64,000 bases of DNA from Streptomyces tateyamensis (GTDB lineage Bacteria > Actinomycetota > Actinomycetes > Streptomycetales > Streptomycetaceae): NCBI RefSeq assembly GCF_003205575.1, contig NZ_PYBW01000084.1, forward strand, positions 41,810 through 105,809, written 5' to 3'. Both the position numbers and the translations under genes were made by a program. Of this stretch, positions 14,945 through 25,977 are shown piece by piece (the first letter of the stretch is position 1; the number at the start of each line of letters is the position of its first letter). A model generated the notes under the pieces. The model saw only the letters and a list, made by a program, of their open reading frames with translations. It was not told the origin of the DNA and did not search any database.

Positions 14945-15196
14945 ATGGAGCAGGTCGTCCAGGTCCTCGGGTCGGTTCTCGTGCTGATCCCGTTCGCGCT
15001 GTCCCAGTGGGGGCGGACCAGCGCACACTCGCGCTGGTACCTCGCGCCGAACCTGGCCGGGTCGGCGATCCTGGCCACCGACGCCGCGCTCACCTCGCAG
15101 TGGGGGTTCCTGCTGCTGGAGGGGGTGTGGGCGGTGGTCTCGCTGGCGGGCCTGATCGCGGTGCTGCGCGGCCGCGAACCGCGCGGCGCCCACTGA
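14945..15196 (+). CDS. small membrane protein, CBU_0592-like
   Basis: 83 residues with three hydrophobic segments (about 4-22, 33-50 and 53-74) and a short basic tail. The pattern WYLAPNLAGSAILATDAA followed by SQWGFLLLEGVWAVVSL resembles the small membrane family known as CBU_0592; the function is unknown. The ribosome site AGGAG allows ATG 14945 or the GTG one codon before. It is the only plus-strand gene between aroC and aroE and converges on aroE with 16 bases between stops, so it breaks the aro genes into two transcription units. Confidence 0.72.
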   Translation: MEQVVQVLGSVLVLIPFALSQWGRTSAHSRWYLAPNLAGSAILATDAALTSQWGFLLLEGVWAVVSLAGLIAVLRGREPRGAH

Positions 15197-15212
15197 CCGG
15201 CGCGCCGTCCGG

Positions 15213-16058
15213 TCAGCCCGCCAGGGCCCGCTCGCCCGCCTCGCGCATGGCGGCCAGCGGGCCCGGGGCCACCCCCGTGAAGCGCTCGAACTGGAGCACC
15301 GCCTGGTGTACCAGCAGGTCCAGCCCGCCCAGCACCACCCCGCCCCGGTCCGCGCAGGCGGCCGCCAGCGGAGTCGGCCACGGGTGGTAGAGCACGTCGA
15401 ACAGCGCCCCGGGCGCACCCGGCACCCCGGCGGCGAAGGCGTCCGTGGCCCCGACCGGCGTGGTGGAGATCGTCAGCGGCCCGGCCAGCGCCTCGGCGCC
15501 GCGCTCCCAGGCCACCGCCCGCACCACCAGCCCGAGCCGCTCGCCCAGCGCGAGCATCTCCTTGGCCCGCTCCGGGCTGCGCACGTACACCGACACCTCG
15601 CCGGTGCACAGCTGCGCCAGCGCGGCCAGCGCCGAGGAGGCGGTGGCCCCGGCCCCCAGCACCGCCGCGACCGGCACCCGCTCGACCCCGCGCTCGCGCA
15701 GCGCCGCGACCAGGCCCGGCACGTCGGTGTTGTCCCCGGTCCGGCGCCCGTCGGCGGCCAGGACCAGCGTGTTCACCGCGTCGACCGCCAGTGCGGTCTC
15801 GCTCACCTCGTCCAGCAGCGGGATCACCACCCGCTTGAGCGGCATGGTGAGCGAGAACCCGGCCCACCCGGCCGCCGGGTCCAACCCGGCCAGGAAGTCG
15901 GCCAGTTCGGCCTCCTGGACCTCGAACCGCCCGTACTCCCAGCCGGCCAGGCCCGCGGCCCGGTACCCGGCGTTGTGCAGCACGGGCGAGAGCGAGTGCG
16001 CGATCGGCGCGCCGAGCACGGCGGCCCGGTGCCGGACGGGGGTCACGGAGGCGCTCAC
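15213..16058 (-). CDS. aroE: shikimate dehydrogenase
   Basis: NADP-dependent reduction of 3-dehydroshikimate to shikimate. 281 residues. N-terminal substrate domain with IAHSLSPVLHNAGYRAAGL and the catalytic lysine in SLTMPLKR, then NTDVPG; the Rossmann domain begins at VLGAGATASS, and the nucleotide-phosphate region contains VRSPERAKEM. The C-terminal QAVLQFERFTG is standard. Start GTG 16058 overlaps the mltG stop by 4 bases, linking the gene to mltG rather than to aroC. Confidence 0.95.
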   Translation of the reverse strand: MSASVTPVRHRAAVLGAPIAHSLSPVLHNAGYRAAGLAGWEYGRFEVQEAELADFLAGLDPAAGWAGFSLTMPLKRVVIPLLDEVSETALAVDAVNTLVLAADGRRTGDNTDVPGLVAALRERGVERVPVAAVLGAGATASSALAALAQLCTGEVSVYVRSPERAKEMLALGERLGLVVRAVAWERGAEALAGPLTISTTPVGATDAFAAGVPGAPGALFDVLYHPWPTPLAAACADRGGVVLGGLDLLVHQAVLQFERFTGVAPGPLAAMREAGERALAG

Positions 16059-17854
16059 GTGCAGGTGATGTTCTTGTCGTCGAAGCCCTGGTTGTGCGCG
16101 GTGCAGTACTCCTTGACGTTCGCCGCGAACTCCTTCGAGTCGGTGGAGAACCGGGTCTCGGTGGGGCTCATCGCGATGAAGTACATCCAGCTGCCCGGCG
16201 TCGGGTCGAGCACCGCCTTGAGCGCGTCCTCGCCGGGGTTGGAGATCGGCGTGGGCGGCAGGCCGGCGTTGACATAGGTGTTGTACTTGTTCGACCCGTC
16301 GGCGATCTGCTGCTTGGTCAGCGTCTTGGAGCCCACCGAGTACTGCAGCGTGGTGTCCATGCCCAGCTTGTGGTGGGTGATGCCCTCGCTGTTCAGGCGG
16401 TTCTGGATGGTGCGGGCCATCTTGCCGAAGTCGGCGGTGTTGTTGCCCTCGGCCTGCAGGATGCTGGCCTCGGTGACCACCTCGTAGGCGTTCTTCAGGC
16501 CGATCTTCTGCGCCCCGCCGGCCAGGTCCAGCTGGTTGTACTCGTTGGTGGCGTTGGTCACCATCTGCTTGAGCAGTTCCTCGGGCTTCATGCCCTGGCT
16601 GACCGAGTACTTGGCGGGCCAGAGGTAGCCCTCGGGGTTGTTGTTCGCCTCCGCCGGCAGGCCCAGCCCGGCCGCGTTCGCCTTGGCCGCGTCGGCGGTC
16701 GCGCCGGACTGCAGCTTCAGCTTCTTGTCGATCATGGCGTAGATGTCGCTGGCCCGCTTGCCCTCGGGGATGATCAGCGCGTCGCCGCCGGCCTCACTGA
16801 GCATCAGCTGCACCGCGGCGTCGCCGGACATCTGCAGCTGCATGTAGTAGTAGCCGGGCTGGATCGGCTTGTTGAGCTTGTTGTAGGCGTTGTTGAAGGC
16901 GCCCACGCTCTTCACCACGCCGGCGTCCTGGAGCACCTTGGCCATGTCGGCCGCGGTGGCGCCCTCCTTGATCTGGATCTGCACCTTGCCGGTGCCGGCA
17001 CCGGAGAAGTCCGGCGGCGGGCCGAAGGTGCGCTGGTAGAAGCCGTAGCCCCACCAGCCCGCGCCGCCCACGCCGCCGAGCAGCACCAGGGCGACCAGCA
17101 GGCAGGCGCCGCCGTTGCGGCGGCCGGACTTCTTCGCCTTCTTGGACTTCTTGCCGCCGTCCTCGTCCTCGGTGCGGTCGCTCAGGAAGCCGGAGCGCTC
17201 GGGCTCCTCCTCGGCGTACTCGTCCTCGGTGTAGGCGCCGTGCTCCTCGTACTCCTGGTACTCGTCGAGCTCCTGGTCGGCCTGCGGGGCGTCGAGCGCG
17301 GCGGCCTCGGCCTCCCAGTCGATCCCGTCCGGTCCGGGGCCGGTCACCGGCTCGGGCGCGGGCGGGCGCGGCGGCTGCTGCTGCTGCATCGGCGGCTGCT
17401 GCATGCTGGGCGGCACCTGCTGACCGGGGGGCATCTGCTGTCCCGGGGGCATCTGCTGCGGGTACCCGCCCTGCTGGGGGTAGCCCGGCTGCTGCAGGCC
17501 CTGCTGCCCGTACCCCTGCTGCTGCGGGTAGACCGGCTGCGGCATGCCCTGCTGCGGGTAGCCGGGCTGCTGGGGCATCCCCTGCGGCGGCACCCCCTGC
17601 TGGGGGTAGCCCCCCTGCTGCTGCCACTGCCCGTGCTGCTGCTGTTGCTGTTGCTGCTGCATCTGCTGCTGGTACGGGTCCATCGGCTGGTACCCCGGCT
17701 GCCCGTACGGCTGCCCGCTGCCCTGCACCGGGTACTGGCCCTGCGGGAGGTACTCCGGGCCGCCGGGAGCGGCAGCCTGCGGCGACTGCTCACCGTAACC
17801 GGGAGCGCTGGGGTGCCACGGCTGCGCGCCCTGGTCCCGGCCCAGATCAGTCAT
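16055..17854 (-). CDS. mltG: endolytic murein transglycosylase MltG with Q/P-rich cytoplasmic tail
   Basis: Membrane-anchored YceG/MltG enzyme that cleaves nascent glycan strands and helps set their length. 599 residues, much longer than the ~340 of E. coli: residues 1 to about 165 are rich in Gln, Pro and Tyr with a run of eight Q; then an acidic stretch, a lysine-rich juxtamembrane region and a transmembrane helix near 248-270. The extracytoplasmic part has a LysM-like segment and the catalytic domain with Glu in EASILQAEG and the NTYVNAGLPPTPISNPG block. ATG with GAGGGA upstream. Coupled to aroE by a 4-base overlap. Confidence 0.94.
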   Translation of the reverse strand: MTDLGRDQGAQPWHPSAPGYGEQSPQAAAPGGPEYLPQGQYPVQGSGQPYGQPGYQPMDPYQQQMQQQQQQQQHGQWQQQGGYPQQGVPPQGMPQQPGYPQQGMPQPVYPQQQGYGQQGLQQPGYPQQGGYPQQMPPGQQMPPGQQVPPSMQQPPMQQQQPPRPPAPEPVTGPGPDGIDWEAEAAALDAPQADQELDEYQEYEEHGAYTEDEYAEEEPERSGFLSDRTEDEDGGKKSKKAKKSGRRNGGACLLVALVLLGGVGGAGWWGYGFYQRTFGPPPDFSGAGTGKVQIQIKEGATAADMAKVLQDAGVVKSVGAFNNAYNKLNKPIQPGYYYMQLQMSGDAAVQLMLSEAGGDALIIPEGKRASDIYAMIDKKLKLQSGATADAAKANAAGLGLPAEANNNPEGYLWPAKYSVSQGMKPEELLKQMVTNATNEYNQLDLAGGAQKIGLKNAYEVVTEASILQAEGNNTADFGKMARTIQNRLNSEGITHHKLGMDTTLQYSVGSKTLTKQQIADGSNKYNTYVNAGLPPTPISNPGEDALKAVLDPTPGSWMYFIAMSPTETRFSTDSKEFAANVKEYCTAHNQGFDDKNITCT

Positions 17855-18029
17855 CGAATCCCTCAGGTGACGAAGACAACCGGCCCCGCGGCCGGCGGTC
17901 CGGGACGGCGTCCCGTACGGTGTCCCCCCGTGGCCCGACCACCCAACGGTCGAACCGGCGTGCTAGCGCACCGCCTGGGGGGAGACGTTACCGTACCGCA
18001 GGGTACGCGCCGAGTCGCCATCTCGGCGC

Positions 18030-19229
18030 TCAGCGGCTGCTCGCGCTCGGCGAGCCGCCCGCCACCCCCGGTGCCGGGGAACCGTGTTGGGCCTGGTAGG
18101 CGTTGAACTCGTCGACGTTCTTGCGGTGCTGCTCCTCACTGTCCGTGAACCTGGTGTCCCCGGGGCGGACCGTCACGAAGTAGAGCCAGTCCCCCGGTGC
18201 GGGGTTGAGCGCCGCGGCCAGCGCGTCGTGCCCGGGGTTGTCGATCGGGGTCGGCGGCAGGCCGGGCGCGCGGTAGGTGTTGTAGGGCGAGTCGAGCTGG
18301 GTGTCCGTGACGCTGGTGTGCAGGGTGGTGCGCCCGAGCGCGTAGTTGATGGTGGAGTCCAGTTGCAGCGGCAGCTGCTTGGCCAGCCGGTTGTAGACCA
18401 CCCGGGCGACCTTGGCCATGTCCTCCGGATTGTCCGACTCGCCCTGCACCAGGCTCGCCACCACCAGCACCTGGTAGGCCGTCAGCCGGCCGCTGCCCTC
18501 GTCCAGCCCGGCGGTGGTGAACTCCCCCGCGCCGTGGTGCACCATCTGCTGCAGCAGGCTCAGCGGCGTGGTCTCCCCGGTCACGCTGTAGGTGGCGGGA
18601 AAGAGCAGGCCCTCCGGGTTGCCCGCCGCGTAGTCCGGCAGGCCCAGCTCGGTGGCGTGCTGCTCGGCGGCGCGCTGGGTGGTGCCGGCCGGCAGCGCCA
18701 GCCGCTGGTCCACCGCGGCGTACACCTGCAGCGCCCGCCAGCCCTCCGGCACGGTGAGCGCGTTGGCGTTGGCCGGGTCGCCGAGCACCGCGAGCGCCGC
18801 GCCCGCGGACATCCGCCGGTGCAGCGCGTACGTCCCCGGCTGGATCCGGTCCGCCAGCCCGGCGCCGGCGGCCGCGTCGGTGAACGCCTTGACGCTGGCC
18901 ACCACCTGGCTGCGCTGCAGGATCTGCCCGATCCGGGTCAGGCTGGCGCCCTGCGGCACCGAGATCTGCAGCGCCGCACCGTCGCCGGTGCCCGGGAAGT
19001 CGACGGCCGGCGCCGGGCCGCGGACCCGGAAGGAGTCCACCACCCGCTGCCCGGTCCACAGCGCACCGCCGACCAGCGCGGCCAGCAGCACCGCGGTGAC
19101 CGAGCAGGCCAGCCCGGTCCGCCGCGGCCGGCGCGGCCCGGGCGCAGCGGGCTCGCGCACCGGGTCGGGCCCGGGCTCCTCGACCGGGGCGCCCAGGTGA
19201 CCCGGCGTCAGCCCCGGCAACGCGTCCAT
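18030..19229 (-). CDS. second MltG-type transglycosylase (tandem paralogue)
   Basis: About 399 residues with the MltG architecture: a short cytoplasmic Pro/Arg-rich N-terminus, a transmembrane helix at about 43-62, LysM-like QGASLTRIGQILQRSQVV, the catalytic Glu in VASLVQGESDN, then YNTYRAPGLPPTPIDNPGHDA. It is a diverged copy of the mltG gene 175 bases downstream and lacks the Gln-rich tail. Start chosen is the ATG at 19229 with GGGGAG nine bases upstream; an earlier in-frame start (19346) would run through the ruvX terminator hairpin. Active-site residues are intact, so it is probably functional. Confidence 0.9.
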   Translation of the reverse strand: MDALPGLTPGHLGAPVEEPGPDPVREPAAPGPRRPRRTGLACSVTAVLLAALVGGALWTGQRVVDSFRVRGPAPAVDFPGTGDGAALQISVPQGASLTRIGQILQRSQVVASVKAFTDAAAGAGLADRIQPGTYALHRRMSAGAALAVLGDPANANALTVPEGWRALQVYAAVDQRLALPAGTTQRAAEQHATELGLPDYAAGNPEGLLFPATYSVTGETTPLSLLQQMVHHGAGEFTTAGLDEGSGRLTAYQVLVVASLVQGESDNPEDMAKVARVVYNRLAKQLPLQLDSTINYALGRTTLHTSVTDTQLDSPYNTYRAPGLPPTPIDNPGHDALAAALNPAPGDWLYFVTVRPGDTRFTDSEEQHRKNVDEFNAYQAQHGSPAPGVAGGSPSASSR

Positions 19230-19264
19230 CCGACGACTCTCCCCGGGCTCGGCCACCGATACGG

Positions 19265-19302
19265 CAAAGGGCCCGTCCGGACGCGTCCGGACGGGCCCTT
19301 TG
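19265..19302. terminator. 38-base perfect palindrome, terminator after ruvX
   Basis: Two 19-base halves (19265-19283 and 19284-19302) are exact reverse complements; the arm begins CAAAGGGCCCGTCCGGACG. It forms a stem of about 17 bp, 25 bases beyond the ruvX stop and upstream of the second MltG gene, so it should end the alaS-ruvX transcript. Confidence 0.85.
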
Positions 19303-19326
19303 GGCAGCAACGCTAGGCCGGGCCGA

Positions 19327-19800
19327 TCAGACGACCGGCTCGACACTCTCGCCGGGCGGCCGACCGCTCACCCGTTCGGTCTCCAGCGCGTTCTGCAGGA
19401 TCACCACGGCGGCGGCCTGGTCGATCGCGGCCCGGCCCTTCTTGGCCTTGACCCCGGAGGCCCGCATCCCGGCGGCGGCGGTGACCGTGGTCATCCGCTC
19501 GTCCACCAGCCGCACCGGCACCGGTGCCAGCAGCGCCGCCAGCCGGCCCGCGTAGCCGCGCACCTTGGCGGCGGCCGGGCCCTCCTTGCCGTTCAGCGAG
19601 CGGGGCAGGCCGACCACCACCTCGACGGCGTCGTACTCCTCGACGAGCTGCTTCAGCCGCGCCTGGGAGCGGCCCCCCGCGGGGACCGTCTCCACCGGCG
19701 TGGCGATCAGCCCGTCGGGGTCGCAGGAGGCGACCCCGATCCGGGCGTCACCGACGTCGACGGCGAGCCGCCGGCCCCGGCGCCAGACACGTTCCTCCAT
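19327..19800 (-). CDS. ruvX: RuvX/YqgF RNase H-like protein
   Basis: Putative Holliday-junction resolvase or pre-16S rRNA 5'-end nuclease of the YqgF family. 157 residues, RNase H fold: LAVDVGDARIGVA with the catalytic Asp, EVVVGLPRSLNG in the middle, LVDERMTTVTAAAGM, and the C-terminal IDQAAAVVILQNALE carrying the last acidic residue. ATG 19800 is preceded by GGAAGG at nine bases. It follows alaS across a junction that is tandemly duplicated (19801-19834), so translation probably reinitiates. It is followed by the 38-base palindromic terminator. Confidence 0.93.
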   Translation of the reverse strand: MEERVWRRGRRLAVDVGDARIGVASCDPDGLIATPVETVPAGGRSQARLKQLVEEYDAVEVVVGLPRSLNGKEGPAAAKVRGYAGRLAALLAPVPVRLVDERMTTVTAAAGMRASGVKAKKGRAAIDQAAAVVILQNALETERVSGRPPGESVEPVV

Positions 19801-19833
19801 CAAGCACGGCCTTCCATCAAGCACGGCCTTCCA

Positions 19834-19834
<1 letters not shown>
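19801..19834 (-). repeat. 17-bp tandem duplication at the alaS-ruvX junction with two 5-codon mini-ORFs
   Basis: Two exact copies of a 17-base unit (minus strand ATGGAAGGCCGTGCTTG) separate the alaS stop from the ruvX start. Each copy has an ATG overlapping the preceding TGA as TGATG and encodes M-E-G-R-A-stop; each contains GGAAGG spaced to serve the next ATG. The result is alaS stop, mini-ORF, mini-ORF, ruvX, all linked by TGATG overlaps. Confidence 0.85.
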
Positions 19835-22503
<2,669 letters not shown>

Positions 22504-22518
22504 GAGTGGTCCTTCCGG

Positions 22519-22935
22519 TTAAGAGTGCTTGCCCCGGCGCTGTTCCAGCTGACGGGGCGTTGACGCAGTGGTCTGGGGCGTGCTGGGGGGTGTGGCGGTG
22601 CTGCGGCGCGAGGGGGGCAGGGCGACAGCGGGGGATCCCGGTGCCGCCGAGATAGCTCGGTAGCCGCCGTCGCGCGCGACCTGACGGCGGCGCGGCTCCA
22701 CCACGGCCGACCCGTCCAGGCCCAGGTCACCGCGGAGCTGCTCCTCGCGCTCCGCCATGCCGGCCTTCACCTCCTGGGCGAACCGGCGGGCGGCGTCGCC
22801 CACCTGCAGCGCGCCGCGGGCCGCGGTGCCGGACAGGCTGTCCGGGGTGAGCCGGCGGGTGGCCTCGTTGGCCTTGTTCATGGCCCAGACGGCGGCGCCG
22901 GCGCCGACCGTCATCCAGAAGATGCGTCGAACCAC
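22519..22935 (-). CDS. DUF6167-like small membrane-associated protein
   Basis: 138 residues. One N-terminal hydrophobic segment (about 3-20, RRIFWMTVGAGAAVWAM), then a helical stretch (SLSGTAARGALQVGDAARRF to about residue 65) and a Pro/Thr/Arg-rich disordered tail. Such proteins are conserved beside DUF948 and alaS in streptomycetes; the function is unknown. It begins 6 bases after the DUF948 stop, so the two are co-transcribed into alaS. The start codon at 22935 is GTG. Confidence 0.75.
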   Translation of the reverse strand: MVRRIFWMTVGAGAAVWAMNKANEATRRLTPDSLSGTAARGALQVGDAARRFAQEVKAGMAEREEQLRGDLGLDGSAVVEPRRRQVARDGGYRAISAAPGSPAVALPPSRRSTATPPSTPQTTASTPRQLEQRRGKHS

Positions 22936-22941
22936 GGTGCA

Positions 22942-23418
22942 TCAGCCCTTCACGGCTCGCCGGATGCGGGACAGCAGACCGAACTTCGGCGCGGTGGCCG
23001 CCCGCACCTCGGCCCGGATCAGCCGGGCCAACTCGTCGCGCTCGCCGGGCTGCTGGGGAACCGTCAGGGCGGACTGCCGCCGGCTGACGGCCTTGCGCAC
23101 GCCGTAGCTGAAGGCTGCGACCTTGACCAGCGGCCCGCCCAGGGTGGCGGCCACGGTCGAGGAGAGCGCGTTGGCGTTGGCGGCGGCGTCCTGCACGTTG
23201 GCGGTGATGTCGTCCACCCGCTCCAGCTGCTGCTGGGCGGCGTGCACCGCGTCGGCGGCGTCGTGCAGCAGCGGAACGGCCTGCTCGGTCACGGCCGAGA
23301 CCAGCACCGTGGCCTCCCGCAGCACCTTGGAGAGCCGCACCAGGACGACGGCGAGCAGGGTGACCAGCACGGCCCAGCCCACGGCCACCAGAAGACCGGC
23401 CAGCTCTGAGACGGACAC
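22942..23418 (-). CDS. DUF948 membrane protein
   Basis: 158 residues. One transmembrane helix (about 5-27), then a long amphipathic coiled-coil-like region with repeated Ala/Val heptads (VSAVTEQAVPLLHDAADAV to about residue 90) and a basic C-terminus ending RIRRAVKG. DUF948 proteins resemble the helical parts of chemoreceptors and cell-envelope proteins, but no function is established. GTG start with AAGGGAG upstream. First gene of the DUF948-DUF6167-alaS-ruvX set. Confidence 0.82.
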   Translation of the reverse strand: MSVSELAGLLVAVGWAVLVTLLAVVLVRLSKVLREATVLVSAVTEQAVPLLHDAADAVHAAQQQLERVDDITANVQDAAANANALSSTVAATLGGPLVKVAAFSYGVRKAVSRRQSALTVPQQPGERDELARLIRAEVRAATAPKFGLLSRIRRAVKG

Positions 23419-23586
23419 CGCACACTCCCTTCGCTCCCTCAGACGGAACCCTATCGCGCCGCGCCCCCTGCGCCCGACCCGTATCGCGGCTGGCGGGGCG
23501 CGCTGCCCCGGGCAACCTACCGACCAGTCACTTCGCCGACCCGGCCGGGGTGCTGCGCGCGGGGCCCGGTGCCGCCGGGAAAAGAC

Positions 23587-23620
23587 CGGACCCCCGCAGC
23601 CCGGAGGCTGCGGGGGTCCG
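23587..23620 (-). terminator. rpsD terminator
   Basis: Perfect 15-bp stem CGGACCCCCGCAGCC / GGCTGCGGGGGTCCG with a 4-base loop, 25 bases past the rpsD stop. Confidence 0.9.
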
Positions 23621-23645
23621 TGGCGCGCGCGGCGCTACTCGCGGA

Positions 23646-24260
23646 TCAACGCGAGTAGTACTCGACGACCAGCTGCTCGTCGCAGATCACGGGGACCTCA
23701 CGACGCTGCGGCATGCGGTCCAGGCGGAAGGCCAGCGCCTTGAGGTTGACCTCGAGGTACTTCGGGGTCTGGCCCTCACCCGCGTAGCCACCCTCACGGG
23801 CGACCTGGAACGGGACCTTCTCCTTGGACTTGTCCTTGACCGTGACGACGAAGCCCGGCTTCATCTGGAACGACGGCTTGTTGACCTTGCCGCCGTTGAC
23901 CTGGATGTGGCCGTGCACGACCATCTGGCGGGCCTGGTAGATGGTCCGGGCGATGCCCGAACGCAGCACCATGGCGTCGAGACGGGTCTCGAGCTCGGCA
24001 ACCAGGACCTCACCGGTCTTGCCCTCGGCCTTGCGGGCACGGTCGAAGGCGCGAGCCATCTGCTTCTCGCTCAGGTCGTACTGGGCGCGCAGACGCTGCT
24101 TCTCGAGCAGACGGACCTTGTAGTCCGAGTTCTGCTTGCGGCCACGGCCGTGCTGGCCGGGCGGGTACGGGCGGGCCTCGAAGTACTTGACGGACTTCGG
24201 GGTCAGCGGAACGCCCAGGGCACGAGCAATCTTGACCTTGGGACGCTTCTGGTTCGCCAT
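23646..24260 (-). CDS. rpsD: 30S ribosomal protein S4
   Basis: Primary 16S rRNA-binding protein that nucleates 30S assembly. 204 residues: N-terminal domain with ARPYPPGQHGRG, then the S4 RNA-binding domain (RLDAMVLRSGIARTIYQARQ, VVHGHIQVNGGKVN). The N-terminal zinc-binding cysteines of some bacterial S4 proteins are absent (the only Cys is near the C-terminus), so this is the zinc-free form. ATG with a GAAAGAGG-type ribosome site. The gene stands alone between two hairpins and appears to have a long leader, which may serve autoregulation. Confidence 0.97.
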   Translation of the reverse strand: MANQKRPKVKIARALGVPLTPKSVKYFEARPYPPGQHGRGRKQNSDYKVRLLEKQRLRAQYDLSEKQMARAFDRARKAEGKTGEVLVAELETRLDAMVLRSGIARTIYQARQMVVHGHIQVNGGKVNKPSFQMKPGFVVTVKDKSKEKVPFQVAREGGYAGEGQTPKYLEVNLKALAFRLDRMPQRREVPVICDEQLVVEYYSR

Positions 24261-24450
24261 GGAACCATTACCTCTTTCAGTTGCGAATACGGCTGTCACC
24301 AGGTGTTGACGGAGGTCGCCTGTCGCGACCCGGAGAAAACCGCACCCGCGGACGGGGGCGATCAGCCGCTCTCCGGAGCCGGGCACAATGTGCTGGTACG
24401 CGGACCACGCGGTGATCCGTGACACCGATGACCGGTGCGCGACGCTCCTG

Positions 24451-24472
24451 GTGGTACCGCGAGCGGTACCAC
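24451..24472 (-). promoter_or_regulatory. hairpin in the long rpsD leader
   Basis: GTGGTACCGC and its exact complement are separated by two bases, giving a 9-10 bp hairpin about 190 bases before the rpsD start. A TATACT -10-like hexamer on the minus strand (24548-24553) would give a leader of roughly 280 bases. It could be the rarA terminator or part of an S4-responsive leader. The 315-base gap 24261-24574 holds no convincing gene. Confidence 0.45.
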
Positions 24473-24574
24473 GGGCCATCGCCCCGCTGGTGGCGGCCGG
24501 TCAGCGCTGGAGTCTGCTGCCGAACCCGGGACGTGGCACTCCGAGCGAGTATACCGGCTGCTCGCCCGGGTTCT

Positions 24575-25924
24575 TCACTGGCCCTTGAGCCGCGCCCTGG
24601 TCCACTCCACGGTGTCGGCGTAGCGGGCCTCGCCGCCGTTGCGGGTGGGCTGGTAGTAGGCCTTGCCGTGCACCTCGTCCGGCGCGTACTGCTGGGCGGC
24701 GATCGAACCGGGCAGGTCGTGCGGGTACTGGTAGCCCTGGCCGTGGCCGAGCTTGCCGGCCCCGCCGTAGTGCGCGTCCCGCAGGTGCGGCGGCACCGCC
24801 CCCGCCAGGCCCTGCCGGACGTCGGCCAGCGCGGCGTCGATCGCCAGGTAGGCCGCGTTGGACTTGGGGGCCAGGGCGAGGGCGATGGCGGCCTGGCTCA
24901 GGATGATCCGGGCCTCCGGGAAGCCGATCAGCGCCACCGCCTGGGCCGCGGCCACCGCGGTGGACAGCGCGGTCGGATCGGCCAGGCCGATGTCCTCGCT
25001 GGCCGAGATCATCAGCCGGCGGGCGATGAACCGCGGGTCCTCCCCCGCCTCGATCATCCGGGCCAGGTAGTGCAGGGTCGCGTCCACGTCGCTGCCGCGG
25101 ATCGACTTGATGAGCGCGCTGGCCACGTCGTAGTGCTGGTCGCCGTCCTTGTCGTAGCGCACGGCGGCCTGGTTCACGGCCGTCTCGGTGACCGCCAGGG
25201 TGATCTCGGCCAGGCCCTGCTCCAGCGCGGCGCCGGCCGCGGCCTCCAGGGTGGTCAGGGCCCGCCGGGCGTCGCCGCCGGCCAGCCGGACCAGGTGGTC
25301 CTCGGCCTCCTGACCAAGCGTCACCTCGCCGTTCAGGCCGCGCTCGTCGACCACCGCGCGGCGCAGCAGGGCCCGGACGTCCTCGTCGGTCAGCGACTGC
25401 AGGGTGAGCAGCAGCGAGCGGGAGAGCAGCGGGGAGATCACCGAGAAGTACGGGTTCTCGGTGGTGGCGGCGATCAGGGTGACCCAGCGGTTCTCCACCG
25501 CGGGCAGCAGCGAGTCCTGCTGGGCCTTGGAGAAGCGGTGGATCTCGTCCAGGAAGAGCACCGTCTCCCGACCGCTCATGCCGATCGCCCGGCGCGCGCC
25601 CTCGATCACCGCGCGCACCTCCTTGACGCCGGCGGTGATCGCGGACAGCTCGACGAACCGGCCCTGCACGGCCTGGCTGATCACGTGCGCCAGGGTGGTC
25701 TTGCCGGTCCCGGGCGGGCCCCACAGGATCACCGAGCTGGTCGCGGCCGGCCCCTTGGACCCGGCCACCAGGCGGCGCAGCGGCGAGCCGTCCTTCAGCA
25801 GCTGCCGCTGGCCGGCCACCTCGTCCAGGGTGCGCGGGCGCATCCGCACGGCGAGCGGGGCCCGGCCCGGTTCGGCGGCCTGGTGCTGCTCGGCGGCGGC
25901 GGTGAAGAGGTCCGGTTCGTCCAC
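24575..25924 (-). CDS. rarA: replication-associated recombination protein RarA (MgsA)
   Basis: AAA+ ATPase related to clamp loaders that acts at stalled replication forks. 449 residues: RPRTLDEVAGQRQLL at the N-terminus, Walker A GPPGTGKTT, Walker B LFLDEIHRF, sensor-1 AATTENP, arginine-finger region SPLLSRS, and the C-terminal tetramerisation part with SLIKSIRGSDVDATLHYLARM and RFIARRLMISASEDIG. An N-terminal extension (DLFTAAAEQHQ) resembles the usual SSB/clamp-interacting lead-in. Co-oriented with ppk2 but separated from it by 53 bases. Confidence 0.95.
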   Translation of the reverse strand: MDEPDLFTAAAEQHQAAEPGRAPLAVRMRPRTLDEVAGQRQLLKDGSPLRRLVAGSKGPAATSSVILWGPPGTGKTTLAHVISQAVQGRFVELSAITAGVKEVRAVIEGARRAIGMSGRETVLFLDEIHRFSKAQQDSLLPAVENRWVTLIAATTENPYFSVISPLLSRSLLLTLQSLTDEDVRALLRRAVVDERGLNGEVTLGQEAEDHLVRLAGGDARRALTTLEAAAGAALEQGLAEITLAVTETAVNQAAVRYDKDGDQHYDVASALIKSIRGSDVDATLHYLARMIEAGEDPRFIARRLMISASEDIGLADPTALSTAVAAAQAVALIGFPEARIILSQAAIALALAPKSNAAYLAIDAALADVRQGLAGAVPPHLRDAHYGGAGKLGHGQGYQYPHDLPGSIAAQQYAPDEVHGKAYYQPTRNGGEARYADTVEWTRARLKGQ

Positions 25925-25977
25925 CCCGCCACCCTAATGCGCGGCGCCGACAGCCACGGGGGACGAGTGCCCGGTCG

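Noticed and set aside
17344..17800. Gln/Pro-codon repeat tract as a separate repeat element
   Set aside because: It is in frame and encodes the cytoplasmic tail of MltG; no unit repeats exactly.
19230..19346. 39-codon upstream extension of the second MltG
   Set aside because: It would cross the 38-base terminator palindrome, and a ribosome site precedes ATG 19229.
24451..24472. T-box-like TGGTACCGC sequence before rpsD
   Set aside because: The resemblance comes from a simple palindrome; no specifier loop or tRNA-pairing architecture was found, and rpsD is not a T-box target.
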